A stretch of 64,000 nt of DNA. Source: UBA7477 sp045602925. GTDB lineage: Bacteria > Bacillota > Clostridia > Oscillospirales > Ruminococcaceae. The stretch covers positions 1-64,000 of the forward strand of contig JAZSCN010000027.1 of the NCBI GenBank assembly GCA_045602925.1. Reading direction: 5' to 3'. The position numbers and the translations under genes were made by a program. The notes beneath the pieces are model-generated. The model had not been told where the DNA came from. It ran no database searches and worked only from the letters and a program-made list of their open reading frames with translations. This document shows positions 43,706 to 52,593 of this stretch, one piece after another; positions within the stretch are counted from its first letter, which is position 1; the number at the start of each line of letters is the position of its first letter.

Positions 43706-44872
43706 TTACGCTTTTGAAAGGATGCTATCTATAAGCTGTCTTGCCAGTCGAGGACTTCTTCCTCCACGCTCCAGTGCAAATCTTTCGGCGATAACTTCCA
43801 GCTCGGCTGTCGGCATACTTACGCCACTATCTTGTGCAAGAGAACGGACAATGCTTAAAAATGTTTTCTTATCCGGCTTTGAGAAGGTAACGTGTATGCC
43901 AAAGCGCTCTGACAACGAAATAAGCTCTTGCATTGTATCATTGCGGTGTATATCGTCGCCGTCACGGTCGGAAAACTTCTCTTTTATTATATGCCTTCGA
44001 TTACTTGTTGCGTACACAACGACATTTTCTGACCTTGCTGTTACAGAGCCTTCGAGCACAGCCTTAAGCGAATTAAAGCTATCGTCATCCTTTAAAAATG
44101 ATAGGTCATCTATAAACAGCAAAAACTTAAGTGGGCTTTCGGAAAGCTCGTCAAGGAGTCTTGGTATAAAGCGCAGCTGGTCCTTTCTGACCTCGATAAC
44201 ACGCAAGCCTTCCTCCCACAAGAGATTCGCAATTGCCTTGACGGTAGTGGATTTTCCTGTTCCTGCGTCGCCTGTTAAGAGCACATTCGCAGCAGGCTTT
44301 CCACTGAGCAGGGCTTTGGTGTTATCAAGAATAATCGCTCTTTCTCGCTCATAGCCAAAAAGCTTAGATAGCTCGGCTTTATCAGGATGCAAAACAGGTA
44401 TAATACCGCCCTCATCATTTACGCTGAACATTCTGTATGTCGCGTACATTCCGTAGCCGTACCTTCCGATATTCTCGGCTCTTTCGAGGTAGATTTCTTT
44501 AAGGGATAGCTCACCACTTGCAAAATCCGGCAACACGCCATTATAGTCAAGTGACTTGCAGAGCACTTCTCTATTAAGTCTTGCGACCTCGCTTAAAATA
44601 TCGAGCTCGGTTTCGAGGGTGGCTTTCATATAGTTAGGTACTTCCCTACCACTACCGACTGTCTTGACATAGACATTTTCGCTGACAAGACATTTATCCT
44701 TGATATACTCGCTTAAGCTTCCACCATTTGCGTTATATAAGCTTGCTACAAACTCTGCGTAGCCTGAAGCACTTGGCTCATTAAGGTAGCAGCAAAGAGA
44801 TGCTACCACCTTATCGCAAAGCAGTTCTCTGAAGATACACAGCGTGCTGAGTTTTTCTTTTAAGTTCTTCAT
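43706..44872 (-). CDS. DUF815-family AAA ATPase
   Basis: A 388-residue AAA+ ATPase of the DUF815 type. Walker A is GDAGTGKST, Walker B LLFIDDLSF, with an Arg-rich sensor region (RGGRSPRLARQLIDSI) at the C-terminus and an N-terminal helical domain of about 170 residues. I chose the ATG at 44872, one base after the ilvD stop; the longer frame would overlap ilvD. It is the last gene of the branched-chain amino acid operon. Its function is unknown, and its association with ilvD may be only transcriptional. Confidence 0.85.
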   Translation of the reverse strand: MKNLKEKLSTLCIFRELLCDKVVASLCCYLNEPSASGYAEFVASLYNANGGSLSEYIKDKCLVSENVYVKTVGSGREVPNYMKATLETELDILSEVARLNREVLCKSLDYNGVLPDFASGELSLKEIYLERAENIGRYGYGMYATYRMFSVNDEGGIIPVLHPDKAELSKLFGYERERAIILDNTKALLSGKPAANVLLTGDAGTGKSTTVKAIANLLWEEGLRVIEVRKDQLRFIPRLLDELSESPLKFLLFIDDLSFLKDDDSFNSLKAVLEGSVTARSENVVVYATSNRRHIIKEKFSDRDGDDIHRNDTMQELISLSERFGIHVTFSKPDKKTFLSIVRSLAQDSGVSMPTAELEVIAERFALERGGRSPRLARQLIDSILSKA

Positions 44873-44873
44873 A

Positions 44874-46529
44874 TCAGTTGAGTATTGCGCCGTATGCGCC
44901 ACCCGAAACGAGCGAAGCATAGCGCTTTAGATATCCTGAGAGCTCCTTTGTTTTTGGCAGGAAGCTACTCATACGTTCATCCAGCTCTTCTTTTGAAATT
45001 TTAAGCTCAATGGTATTCTCCGGAATATTGATTGAGATAATATCGCCGTTCTTTACAACGCCGATTACGCCACCTGAGGCTGCCTCTGGTGTAACGTGGC
45101 CGATGCAAGCACCTCTTGTTGCGCCACTAAATCTGCCGTCGGTAATGAGTGCTACACTGTTGCCGAGCCCCATACCCATAATTGCAGAGGTTGGGTTGAG
45201 CATTTCTCTCATACCCGGGCCACCCTTCGGGCCTTCGTATCTTATAACGACGACGTCGCCTGCGACAATTTTTCCTGCGTTGATAGCCTCTTGTGCTTCC
45301 TCCTCGGAATCAAACACCTTTGCAGGACCTTCGTGCACGAGCATTTCGGGGAGCACAGCAGAGCGCTTTACGACGCTACCCTCCGGAGCTAGATTACCCT
45401 TTAGCACGGCAATTCCACCTGTTTCGCTAAACGGATTATCGATAGGTCTAATAATGCTTGTATCGAGGTTTACGCAGCCCTTTATATTCTCGCCGATTGT
45501 TTTACCACTAACTGTCATACAATCGGTATTTAAAAGGTTTTTCTTAGTAAGCTCGTTCATTACAGCATACACTCCACCTGCCTCGTCGAGCTCTTCCATA
45601 TAGGTTCTGCCTGCAGGGGCAAGGTGACAAAGATTCGGAGTTTTTGCACTGATTTCGTTAGCGATATCGAGGCTTAGCTCTACGCCACATTCATGTGCAA
45701 TAGCAGGAAGGTGGAGCATGCTGTTTGTTGAACAGCCGAGTGCCATATCGACGGTAAGGGCGTTCATCAGAGCTTCCTTTGTCATAATATCACGAGGACG
45801 AATATTCTTTCTCACGAGTTCCATAACTGCCATGCCCGCGTGCTTTGCAAGCTCGATTCTTGCAGAATACACAGCAGGAATAGTACCGTTTCCACGAAGT
45901 CCCATGCCTAGAGCTTCGGTAAGGCAGTTCATTGAATTAGCAGTATACATACCACTGCACGAGCCACAGGTTGGGCAGGTCTTGCACTCATATTCCTTGA
46001 GCTTTTCGTCACTGAGCTTTCCTGCATTATAGGCACCTACTGCTTCAAACATACTCGAGAGGCTTGTTTTCTTACCCTCTACCCTGCCTGCGAGCATTGG
46101 GCCGCCACTTACGAAGACGGTAGGAATATTGACTCTGGCTGCTGCCATCAAAAGTCCCGGAACATTCTTGTCACAGTTTGGCACCATTACAAGTCCGTCA
46201 AAGCCGTGGGCGAGTGCCATAGCCTCTGTTGAGTCTGCGATAAGGTCACGGGTAACAAGCGAATACTTCATACCCTTATGCCCCATCGCAATTCCGTCAC
46301 AAACTGCGATTGCAGGGAAGACGATTGGCGTTCCACCTGCCATTGCTACGCCGAGCTTTACAGCCTCGACGATTTTATCGAGGTTCATATGTCCCGGTAC
46401 AATCTCGTTATATGAGCTTACCACACCGATAAGCGGTCTTTTCTGTTCTTCTTCGGTTAGTCCGAGTGCGTGAAACAAGCTACGGTGAGGCGCATTCTGT
46501 ACGCCGTCAACTACGTTTTCCTTACACAT
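44874..46529 (-). CDS. ilvD: Dihydroxy-acid dehydratase
   Basis: The Fe-S enzyme that converts 2,3-dihydroxy acids to 2-oxo acids, the third common step of Ile and Val synthesis. It has 551 residues, the usual length. Cluster and substrate motifs include PNCDKNVPGLLMAA, CKTCPTCGSCSGMYTANSMN and the late DGRFSGATRG block. The first two contain the cluster cysteines. It follows ilvC by 15 bases. Confidence 0.97.
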   Translation of the reverse strand: MCKENVVDGVQNAPHRSLFHALGLTEEEQKRPLIGVVSSYNEIVPGHMNLDKIVEAVKLGVAMAGGTPIVFPAIAVCDGIAMGHKGMKYSLVTRDLIADSTEAMALAHGFDGLVMVPNCDKNVPGLLMAAARVNIPTVFVSGGPMLAGRVEGKKTSLSSMFEAVGAYNAGKLSDEKLKEYECKTCPTCGSCSGMYTANSMNCLTEALGMGLRGNGTIPAVYSARIELAKHAGMAVMELVRKNIRPRDIMTKEALMNALTVDMALGCSTNSMLHLPAIAHECGVELSLDIANEISAKTPNLCHLAPAGRTYMEELDEAGGVYAVMNELTKKNLLNTDCMTVSGKTIGENIKGCVNLDTSIIRPIDNPFSETGGIAVLKGNLAPEGSVVKRSAVLPEMLVHEGPAKVFDSEEEAQEAINAGKIVAGDVVVIRYEGPKGGPGMREMLNPTSAIMGMGLGNSVALITDGRFSGATRGACIGHVTPEAASGGVIGVVKNGDIISINIPENTIELKISKEELDERMSSFLPKTKELSGYLKRYASLVSGGAYGAILN

Positions 46530-46544
46530 AGCTTATGCCTCCTA

Positions 46545-47564
46545 TTAGTTATTGATGAGCTTATCCTCGTCGCTCCAGCTATAAAGCTTTCTGATATCTG
46601 CACCTACGACCTCTGATGGATGCTCAGAAGCGAGTTTTCTCATAGCGTTGAAGTGAACCTGGCTGCCTGCAGATGACATATCTAGAAGGAAGTCCTTAGC
46701 GAAGGTACCGTCCTGGATATCCTTAAGAATCTTCTTCATAGCCTTCTTTGTTTCTTCTGTGATAATCTTTGGACCTGTGATATAGTCGCCGTACTCAGCA
46801 GTATTGGAGATAGAATATCTCATTCCTGCAAAGCCTGACTGGTAGATAAGGTCAACGATAAGCTTCATCTCGTGGATACACTCAAAGTATGCGTTTCTTG
46901 GGTCATAGCCGGCTTCTACGAGAGTTTCGTAGCCAGCCTGCATAAGAGCACAAACGCCACCACAGAGTACAGCCTGCTCGCCAAAGAGGTCGGTTTCTGT
47001 TTCTGTTCTGAAGTTTGTTTCCAAAACGCCTGCTCTTGCACCACCGATTCCGAGAGCATAAGCAAGGCCTAAATCCCAAGCGTCGCCTGTTGCGTCCTGC
47101 TCTACAGCGATAAGACAAGGAACGCCCTTACCTGCCTGGTACTCGCTTCTTACTGTATGTCCGGGACCCTTAGGAGCAATCATAATTACGTTTACGTTCT
47201 TTGGTGGCTTGATACAACCAAAGTGGATATTAAAGCCGTGAGCGAAGGCGAGTGTCTTACCTTCTGTGAGGTTTGGCTCGATAGACTCCTTATAGAGTGC
47301 TGCCTGCTTTTCGTCATTTATAAGAATCATAATAATATCGGCATTCTTTGTAGCCTCTGCTGCTGTCATAACCTTAAGACCCTGAGCCTCTGCCTTTGCC
47401 CAGCTCTTTGAGCCGACATAGAGACCTACGATAACGTCAACGCCACTTTCCTTAAGATTAAGTGCGTGAGCGTGGCCCTGAGAACCATAGCCGATAATTG
47501 CTACTGTCTTTCCTGCAAGCTTCTGAAGGTCGCAATCCTGCTGATAAAAAATTCTGTTTGCCAT
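46545..47564 (-). CDS. ilvC: Ketol-acid reductoisomerase
   Basis: A class I acetohydroxy acid isomeroreductase of 339 residues that makes dihydroxy acids for Ile and Val. The Rossmann motif GYGSQGHAHALNL is at about residues 25-37; the cofactor loop is VGLYVGSKSW, suggesting NADPH use. The C-terminal knotted domain has ETETDLFGEQAVLCGG and FECIHEMKLIVDLIYQSG with its acidic metal ligands. It lies between ilvN and ilvD. Confidence 0.97.
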   Translation of the reverse strand: MANRIFYQQDCDLQKLAGKTVAIIGYGSQGHAHALNLKESGVDVIVGLYVGSKSWAKAEAQGLKVMTAAEATKNADIIMILINDEKQAALYKESIEPNLTEGKTLAFAHGFNIHFGCIKPPKNVNVIMIAPKGPGHTVRSEYQAGKGVPCLIAVEQDATGDAWDLGLAYALGIGGARAGVLETNFRTETETDLFGEQAVLCGGVCALMQAGYETLVEAGYDPRNAYFECIHEMKLIVDLIYQSGFAGMRYSISNTAEYGDYITGPKIITEETKKAMKKILKDIQDGTFAKDFLLDMSSAGSQVHFNAMRKLASEHPSEVVGADIRKLYSWSDEDKLINN

Positions 47565-47585
47565 AATAAATTACCTCTTTCTGAT

Positions 47586-48092
47586 TTATAAATTTATAAC
47601 CTGTCTTATTGTTGTGCTACCCTTTTCGAGGGATACGCTACCTGTACGGCATATTTCGAGAATCGTATAATCTCTCATAAGATTTATAAAATCGTCGATT
47701 CTTCTTGTTGTATCTGCAACTCTATACATTATATAGTCCTTGGAATAATCTACAATAATTGCACCGAAGGCATCAGCTGCGCCCTTAATCTCGTCACGGC
47801 TGTCGACGTCGTTTTGCATTTTGATTAAAAGAAGCTCACAGCTTATTGAGTTATCCTCGGAGAACTCTTTTATAGAGCATACGTCAGGGAGCTTATAGAG
47901 CTGATTCACGAGCTGCTGTTTAGCAGTTTCTTCGCCGTCGAACACTACAGTAATTCGTGAAAGCTCGCTTGTTTCGGTTTCGCTAACCGTCAATGCACTG
48001 ATATTAAACTGACGGCGGCGGAACATACTTGTTACTCGATTCAATACTCCGAACTGATTATTAACCAGAACAGCTACTGTATATCTGTTCAC
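47586..48092 (-). CDS. ilvN: Acetolactate synthase small (regulatory) subunit
   Basis: A 168-residue regulatory subunit with an N-terminal ACT domain (VAVLVNNQFGVLNRVTSMFRR) and a second domain. It confers valine feedback inhibition on IlvB. It overlaps ilvB by four bases, as expected for a tight heteromer. Confidence 0.95.
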   Translation of the reverse strand: MNRYTVAVLVNNQFGVLNRVTSMFRRRQFNISALTVSETETSELSRITVVFDGEETAKQQLVNQLYKLPDVCSIKEFSEDNSISCELLLIKMQNDVDSRDEIKGAADAFGAIIVDYSKDYIMYRVADTTRRIDDFINLMRDYTILEICRTGSVSLEKGSTTIRQVINL

Positions 48093-49762
48093 TGAACCTC
48101 CTCCAATCTTGTAATAATATCGTCCATACTTCCACCCGGTGGGAGCATCGGGAGAACGAACTCGTCCTTATCTATTGCACAATCGACAATATACGGGCCG
48201 TCTGCACTGAATGCACGCTCTAATGCCTTGTCGAGCTCATCGACAGTTTCTACCCTCTCGCCGTCTGCACCGAAGGCCTTTGCAAAGGCTGTAAAATCGG
48301 TTTTTCTTTGGAGTACGGTATTGGAGTAATGCTTGTTATAGAAGAGCGTCTGCCACTGTCTTACCATTCCCAAAACGCCGTTATTCATTATAAGCACGAC
48401 AACGGGAACGTTATATCTCACGGCTGTAGCAAGCTCGTTTAGATTCATACCGAAGCTTCCGTCGCCTGTTACGAGCACCGACCTCTCGCCTGTTCCGTAG
48501 GCTGCACCGATTGCTGCACCGAAGCCGAAGCCCATTGTGCCGAGTCCACCACTTGAGAGAAAGCGACGTGGATTTCTAAAGCACAGATTTTGTGCTGACC
48601 ACATCTGGTGCTGACCTACGTCGGTACAAACTGCTGTGTTTTCGCCAAGATGCTTATTGAGGGTGAGGATTGCCTGTCTAGGTGTAAGCGAGTCACGCTT
48701 ATCGAGGAAATCCTCCTCTTGCTCTTTGAAGAGCTTTACTTTAGCTGTCCATTCGGGCTTTTCGCTCTCGTTTACAAGTGGCAGTAGCTTTTGTAAGGTA
48801 AGCTTTACGTCGCCTCTTAGTCCACAGACTGCACTTACGGTTTTTGAAAGCTCTGAGCCGTCGACGTCGATATGAATTATCTTAGCCCCGGTTGCGAACT
48901 TACTGCGATTGCCGGTAACTCTGTCGTTAAAGCGAACGCCGAGAGAGATGATAAGGTCTGCCTTATGCATAGCCATTGACGAAGCAAAGTGGCCGTGCAT
49001 TCCCTGCATGCCCAGAAATCTTGGGTGGGCTGTCGGAATTGCCGAAAGTCCCATAAGAGAACAGCCTATTGAAGCGTCAATCTTGTCGGCAAGCTTTAGC
49101 ATTTCCTCCTGCGCACCTGCTGTTATGAGTCCACCGCCGAAGTAGACATACGGTCTTTTGCAGGAATTTATAAGCTCGGCTGCCTTTTCGATACGCACAT
49201 CCTTTGCAGGCTGTGGCTCGTCTTTTTGCACGGGAGCCTTATGCTCGTACTCGCACATTGCTATCTGGACATCCTTCGGCACGTCGATAAGCACCGGTCC
49301 CGGTCTGCCGGACTTTGCAATTCTGAAGGCTTCTCTGATTGTATCAGCGAGGCTTTCTACATCGCTGACAAAATAGTTATGCTTGGTTATTGGTAACGTT
49401 ACACCTGTTATGTCAATTTCCTGAAAGCTGTCAGAGCCAATCTGTGTTGTAGGAACATTACCACAGATAGCGACAAGAGGAATTGAATCGAGGTAGGCAG
49501 TTGCGATACCTGTAATGAGGTTTGTTGCGCCCGGACCTGATGTTGAGATAACGACACCAACCTTGCCGGTTGCTCTTGCATAGCCGTCGGCTGCGTGGGC
49601 AGCGCCCTGCTCATGAGCTGCAAGAACGTGGTTTATCTCATCCTGATGTGTATAAAGGCTATCATACACATTAAGTATCTGTCCGCCCGGATAACCAAAA
49701 ACGGTATCACAGCCCTGCTCTATCAGGGTTTTTACAAGGATATCTGAGCCGGAAGTAAGCAT
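48089..49762 (-). CDS. ilvB: Acetolactate synthase large (catalytic) subunit
   Basis: A thiamine-diphosphate enzyme of 557 residues that condenses pyruvate with pyruvate or 2-oxobutyrate. The catalytic Glu lies in HEQGAAHAADGYARATG (about 50), and the ThDP/Mg motif GDGSFGMNLNELATAVRYNVP is at about 440. The product feeds IlvC. It follows leuB by seven bases and overlaps ilvN by four. Confidence 0.97.
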   Translation of the reverse strand: MLTSGSDILVKTLIEQGCDTVFGYPGGQILNVYDSLYTHQDEINHVLAAHEQGAAHAADGYARATGKVGVVISTSGPGATNLITGIATAYLDSIPLVAICGNVPTTQIGSDSFQEIDITGVTLPITKHNYFVSDVESLADTIREAFRIAKSGRPGPVLIDVPKDVQIAMCEYEHKAPVQKDEPQPAKDVRIEKAAELINSCKRPYVYFGGGLITAGAQEEMLKLADKIDASIGCSLMGLSAIPTAHPRFLGMQGMHGHFASSMAMHKADLIISLGVRFNDRVTGNRSKFATGAKIIHIDVDGSELSKTVSAVCGLRGDVKLTLQKLLPLVNESEKPEWTAKVKLFKEQEEDFLDKRDSLTPRQAILTLNKHLGENTAVCTDVGQHQMWSAQNLCFRNPRRFLSSGGLGTMGFGFGAAIGAAYGTGERSVLVTGDGSFGMNLNELATAVRYNVPVVVLIMNNGVLGMVRQWQTLFYNKHYSNTVLQRKTDFTAFAKAFGADGERVETVDELDKALERAFSADGPYIVDCAIDKDEFVLPMLPPGGSMDDIITRLEEVQ

Positions 49763-49769
49763 TTCTTTT

Positions 49770-50837
49770 TTACACCTTCCTTAAATTATCAATTATAAGC
49801 TCGCCACACTTCTTACAGCCGACAAGCTTCATTCCATCGCTCATTATATCTGCTGTACGGTAGCCGTCGTCGAGATACTGCGAAACGGCATTCTCGATAG
49901 CCTGGGCTTCCTCCGGCATATCAAAGCTAAATCTTAGCATCATTGCTGCTGAAAGAATTGTACCGATTGGATTAGCGATGTCCTTACCTGCTATATCAGG
50001 TGCAGAGCCGTGGATAGGCTCATACAGTCCGCAAGAGGATTTTCCGAGGCTTGAAGAAGGAATCATTCCTATTGAGCCTGTTATCATTGAAGCTTCATCA
50101 GAGAGGATATCTCCGAACATATTTTCAGTAACCACAACATCAAACTGCGCAGGATTCTTTACAATCTGCATAGCGCAATTATCAACAAGCATATCAGAAA
50201 GCTCGACATCTGGGTACTCATCGGCGAGCCTATGCATAATCTTCTTCCAAAGTCTGCTCGAATCGAGGACATTGCTCTTTTCGACAGAGCAGAGTTTCTT
50301 ACTTCTCTTTCTTGCAGTTTCAAAGCCGATTCTGCCGATACGCTCGATTTCAGCCTCGCTGTATGTCAGCACATCGATAGCTGTATCGCCTTCTGTCTTA
50401 TGCTCACCGAAGTATATACCACCGATAAGCTCACGCACGATAATAAAGTCGATACCTTTATCTACGATTTCTTTTCTAAGTGGAGAAGCGTCGGCAAGCT
50501 GCTTCCAAATCTTTGCAGGACGATTGTTTGAATAAACGCCCATACCTGCTCTTAGTCTTAAAAGTCCTTTTTCGGGACGCATATTACCCGGAACGTCGTT
50601 CCACTTATCGCCACCGACAGCGCCCAGAAGCACGCTATCGGACTGCACGCACTTTTCAAGCTCGGCTTCGGGGAGTGGGTCGCCGTACTTATCTATAGCA
50701 CAGCCTCCCATATCGACATCTGTATATTCAAATGTATGTCCATAGAGGCTTGCGACCTTATCTAGCACCTTGAGAGTCTCGTTTACTATTTCAGGACCGA
50801 TTCCGTCGCCTCTTATTACAGCTATATTCTTAACCAT
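49770..50837 (-). CDS. leuB: 3-isopropylmalate dehydrogenase
   Basis: The NAD-dependent decarboxylating dehydrogenase of leucine synthesis, 355 residues. Substrate and metal blocks are RAGMGVYSNNRPAK, the VRELIGGIYFGEH region, and the NMFGDILSDEASMITGSIGM motif with the metal Asp residues. It overlaps leuD by eight bases. Confidence 0.97.
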   Translation of the reverse strand: MVKNIAVIRGDGIGPEIVNETLKVLDKVASLYGHTFEYTDVDMGGCAIDKYGDPLPEAELEKCVQSDSVLLGAVGGDKWNDVPGNMRPEKGLLRLRAGMGVYSNNRPAKIWKQLADASPLRKEIVDKGIDFIIVRELIGGIYFGEHKTEGDTAIDVLTYSEAEIERIGRIGFETARKRSKKLCSVEKSNVLDSSRLWKKIMHRLADEYPDVELSDMLVDNCAMQIVKNPAQFDVVVTENMFGDILSDEASMITGSIGMIPSSSLGKSSCGLYEPIHGSAPDIAGKDIANPIGTILSAAMMLRFSFDMPEEAQAIENAVSQYLDDGYRTADIMSDGMKLVGCKKCGELIIDNLRKV

Positions 50838-51327
50838 TGTTATTGCCTTCTTTCAAAGATTTCAGCAGTCCGCCTTTTCTGATAATATTCTGTATAAACT
50901 CAGGGAACGGCTGTGCCTTATAGGTCTTACCTGTTGTGAGGTTTAAAATTTCACCTGTATCGAAATCGACCTTGACCTCGTCGCCTGCATTTATTTCCTC
51001 GGCTGCCTGCTCACATTCAAGGATTGGCAGACCGATATTTATAGCGTTGCGATAGAAGATTCTTGCAAAGCTCTTTGCTATAACACAGCCCGTCTTGCAG
51101 GTCTTTATAACAAGCGGAGCGTGCTCTCTTGATGAGCCACAGCCGAAGTTCCAGCCAGCGACCATAACGTCGCCCTCCTGCACCTTCTTTACAAACTCTG
51201 TATCTATATCCTCCATACAATGAAGTGCAAGCTCGTTTGCATTAGGAGTATTAAGATAACGAGCAGGGATAATAACGTCTGTATCGACATTGTCTGGGTA
51301 CTTAAAAACCTTACCTTGTGTATTCAT
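50830..51327 (-). CDS. leuD: 3-isopropylmalate dehydratase small subunit
   Basis: A 165-residue swivelling-domain subunit that works with LeuC to isomerise isopropylmalate. Motifs are DNVDTDVIIPARYLNT at the N-terminus, NFGCGSSREHAP in the middle and SFARIFYRNAINIGLPI. It starts five bases after leuC and overlaps leuB. Confidence 0.96.
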   Translation of the reverse strand: MNTQGKVFKYPDNVDTDVIIPARYLNTPNANELALHCMEDIDTEFVKKVQEGDVMVAGWNFGCGSSREHAPLVIKTCKTGCVIAKSFARIFYRNAINIGLPILECEQAAEEINAGDEVKVDFDTGEILNLTTGKTYKAQPFPEFIQNIIRKGGLLKSLKEGNNNG

Positions 51328-51332
51328 TATCC

Positions 51333-52592
51333 TTACGCCTCCTTATATTCTGTAATGTAGCCTGTGAGTGCACTTGCTGCTGCGGTATGAGGAGAAGCGA
51401 GATAAACTTCGCTTTCTACGTGTCCCATACGTCCGACAAAGTTACGGTTTGTTGTTGCTATACATTTTTCGCCTGCAGCGAGTATTCCCATATATCCACC
51501 GAGGCATGGTCCACAGGTTGGAGTAGAAACGACTGCGCCTGCGTCTATAAATGCAGTATACCAGCCACGCTCGACACATTCACGGAGAATCTGCATTGTA
51601 CCTGGAATGATGATTACACGGATTCCGTCTGCTACTTTCTTACCGTTTAAGATATTGTAGGCAGCTTCCATATCCTCAAGTCTGCCGTTTGTACAAGAGC
51701 CGATTACGACCTGGTCAATCTTTATATCCGAAAGCTCGCAAGCAGGGTGGGTGTTCTCAGGGAGATGAGGGCAAGCGACTGTTGGAACAATCTTTGAGAG
51801 GTCAATATCTATTGTCTTTTCATACTCGGCATCAGCGTCTGCCTCGTAGGTAACCGGAGTTCTCTCGCTTCTGCCGTTAAGATATTCCATTGTGACCTCG
51901 TCAACCGGGAATATACCGTTCTTTGCGCCTGCTTCGATAGCCATATTGCATATACAAAGTCTATCGTCCATTGAGAGATTCTTGACGCCTTCGCCGACGA
52001 ACTCCATACTCTTATACAGTGCGCCGTCTACGCCAATCATACCGATAATAGTGAGGATAACGTCCTTACCGCTACAATTAGAAGGGAGCTTGCCTACAAG
52101 GTTAAACTTTATTGCAGAAGGAACCTTAAACCAAGCCATACCGGTTGCCATACCTGCTGCCATATCTGTGGAGCCGACACCTGTTGAAAACGCACCGAGT
52201 GCACCGTATGTACATGTATGGCTATCTGCACCGATAATGCAGTCGCCTGCTGTTACGACGCCCTGCTCAGGCAGGAGTGCGTGCTCGATTCCCATTTTTC
52301 CTACGTCATAAAAGTGGCTGACGCAATGGCTACAAGCGAACTCTCTGCAGGTTTTTGACTGCTCGGCTGCCTTTATATCCTTATTAGGAACAAAGTGGTC
52401 GAGAACGATTGCCACCTTATCCTTATCAAAAACAAAATCAAAGCCTGCCTTCTTGAACTCATTTACTGCAACGGGAGTTGTAATATCGTTACCGAGGACA
52501 ATGTCGAGCTTTGCGCTGATAAGCTGTCCTGCAACGACCTTGTCAAGACCTGCGTGTGCTGCAAGAATTTTTTGTGTCATTGTCATACCCAT
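51333..52592 (-). CDS. leuC: 3-isopropylmalate dehydratase large subunit
   Basis: The aconitase-family [4Fe-4S] subunit, 419 residues, of the short LeuC/HacA-like type. Cluster and active-site motifs include GADSHTCTYGALGAF, VVIGSCTNGRLEDM and the late CGPCLGG with the Cys ligands. It pairs with LeuD, encoded next. An internal Met (TQKILAAHAG) could also be the true start. It follows leuA by one base. Confidence 0.96.
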   Translation of the reverse strand: MGMTMTQKILAAHAGLDKVVAGQLISAKLDIVLGNDITTPVAVNEFKKAGFDFVFDKDKVAIVLDHFVPNKDIKAAEQSKTCREFACSHCVSHFYDVGKMGIEHALLPEQGVVTAGDCIIGADSHTCTYGALGAFSTGVGSTDMAAGMATGMAWFKVPSAIKFNLVGKLPSNCSGKDVILTIIGMIGVDGALYKSMEFVGEGVKNLSMDDRLCICNMAIEAGAKNGIFPVDEVTMEYLNGRSERTPVTYEADADAEYEKTIDIDLSKIVPTVACPHLPENTHPACELSDIKIDQVVIGSCTNGRLEDMEAAYNILNGKKVADGIRVIIIPGTMQILRECVERGWYTAFIDAGAVVSTPTCGPCLGGYMGILAAGEKCIATTNRNFVGRMGHVESEVYLASPHTAAASALTGYITEYKEA

Positions 52593-52593
52593 A

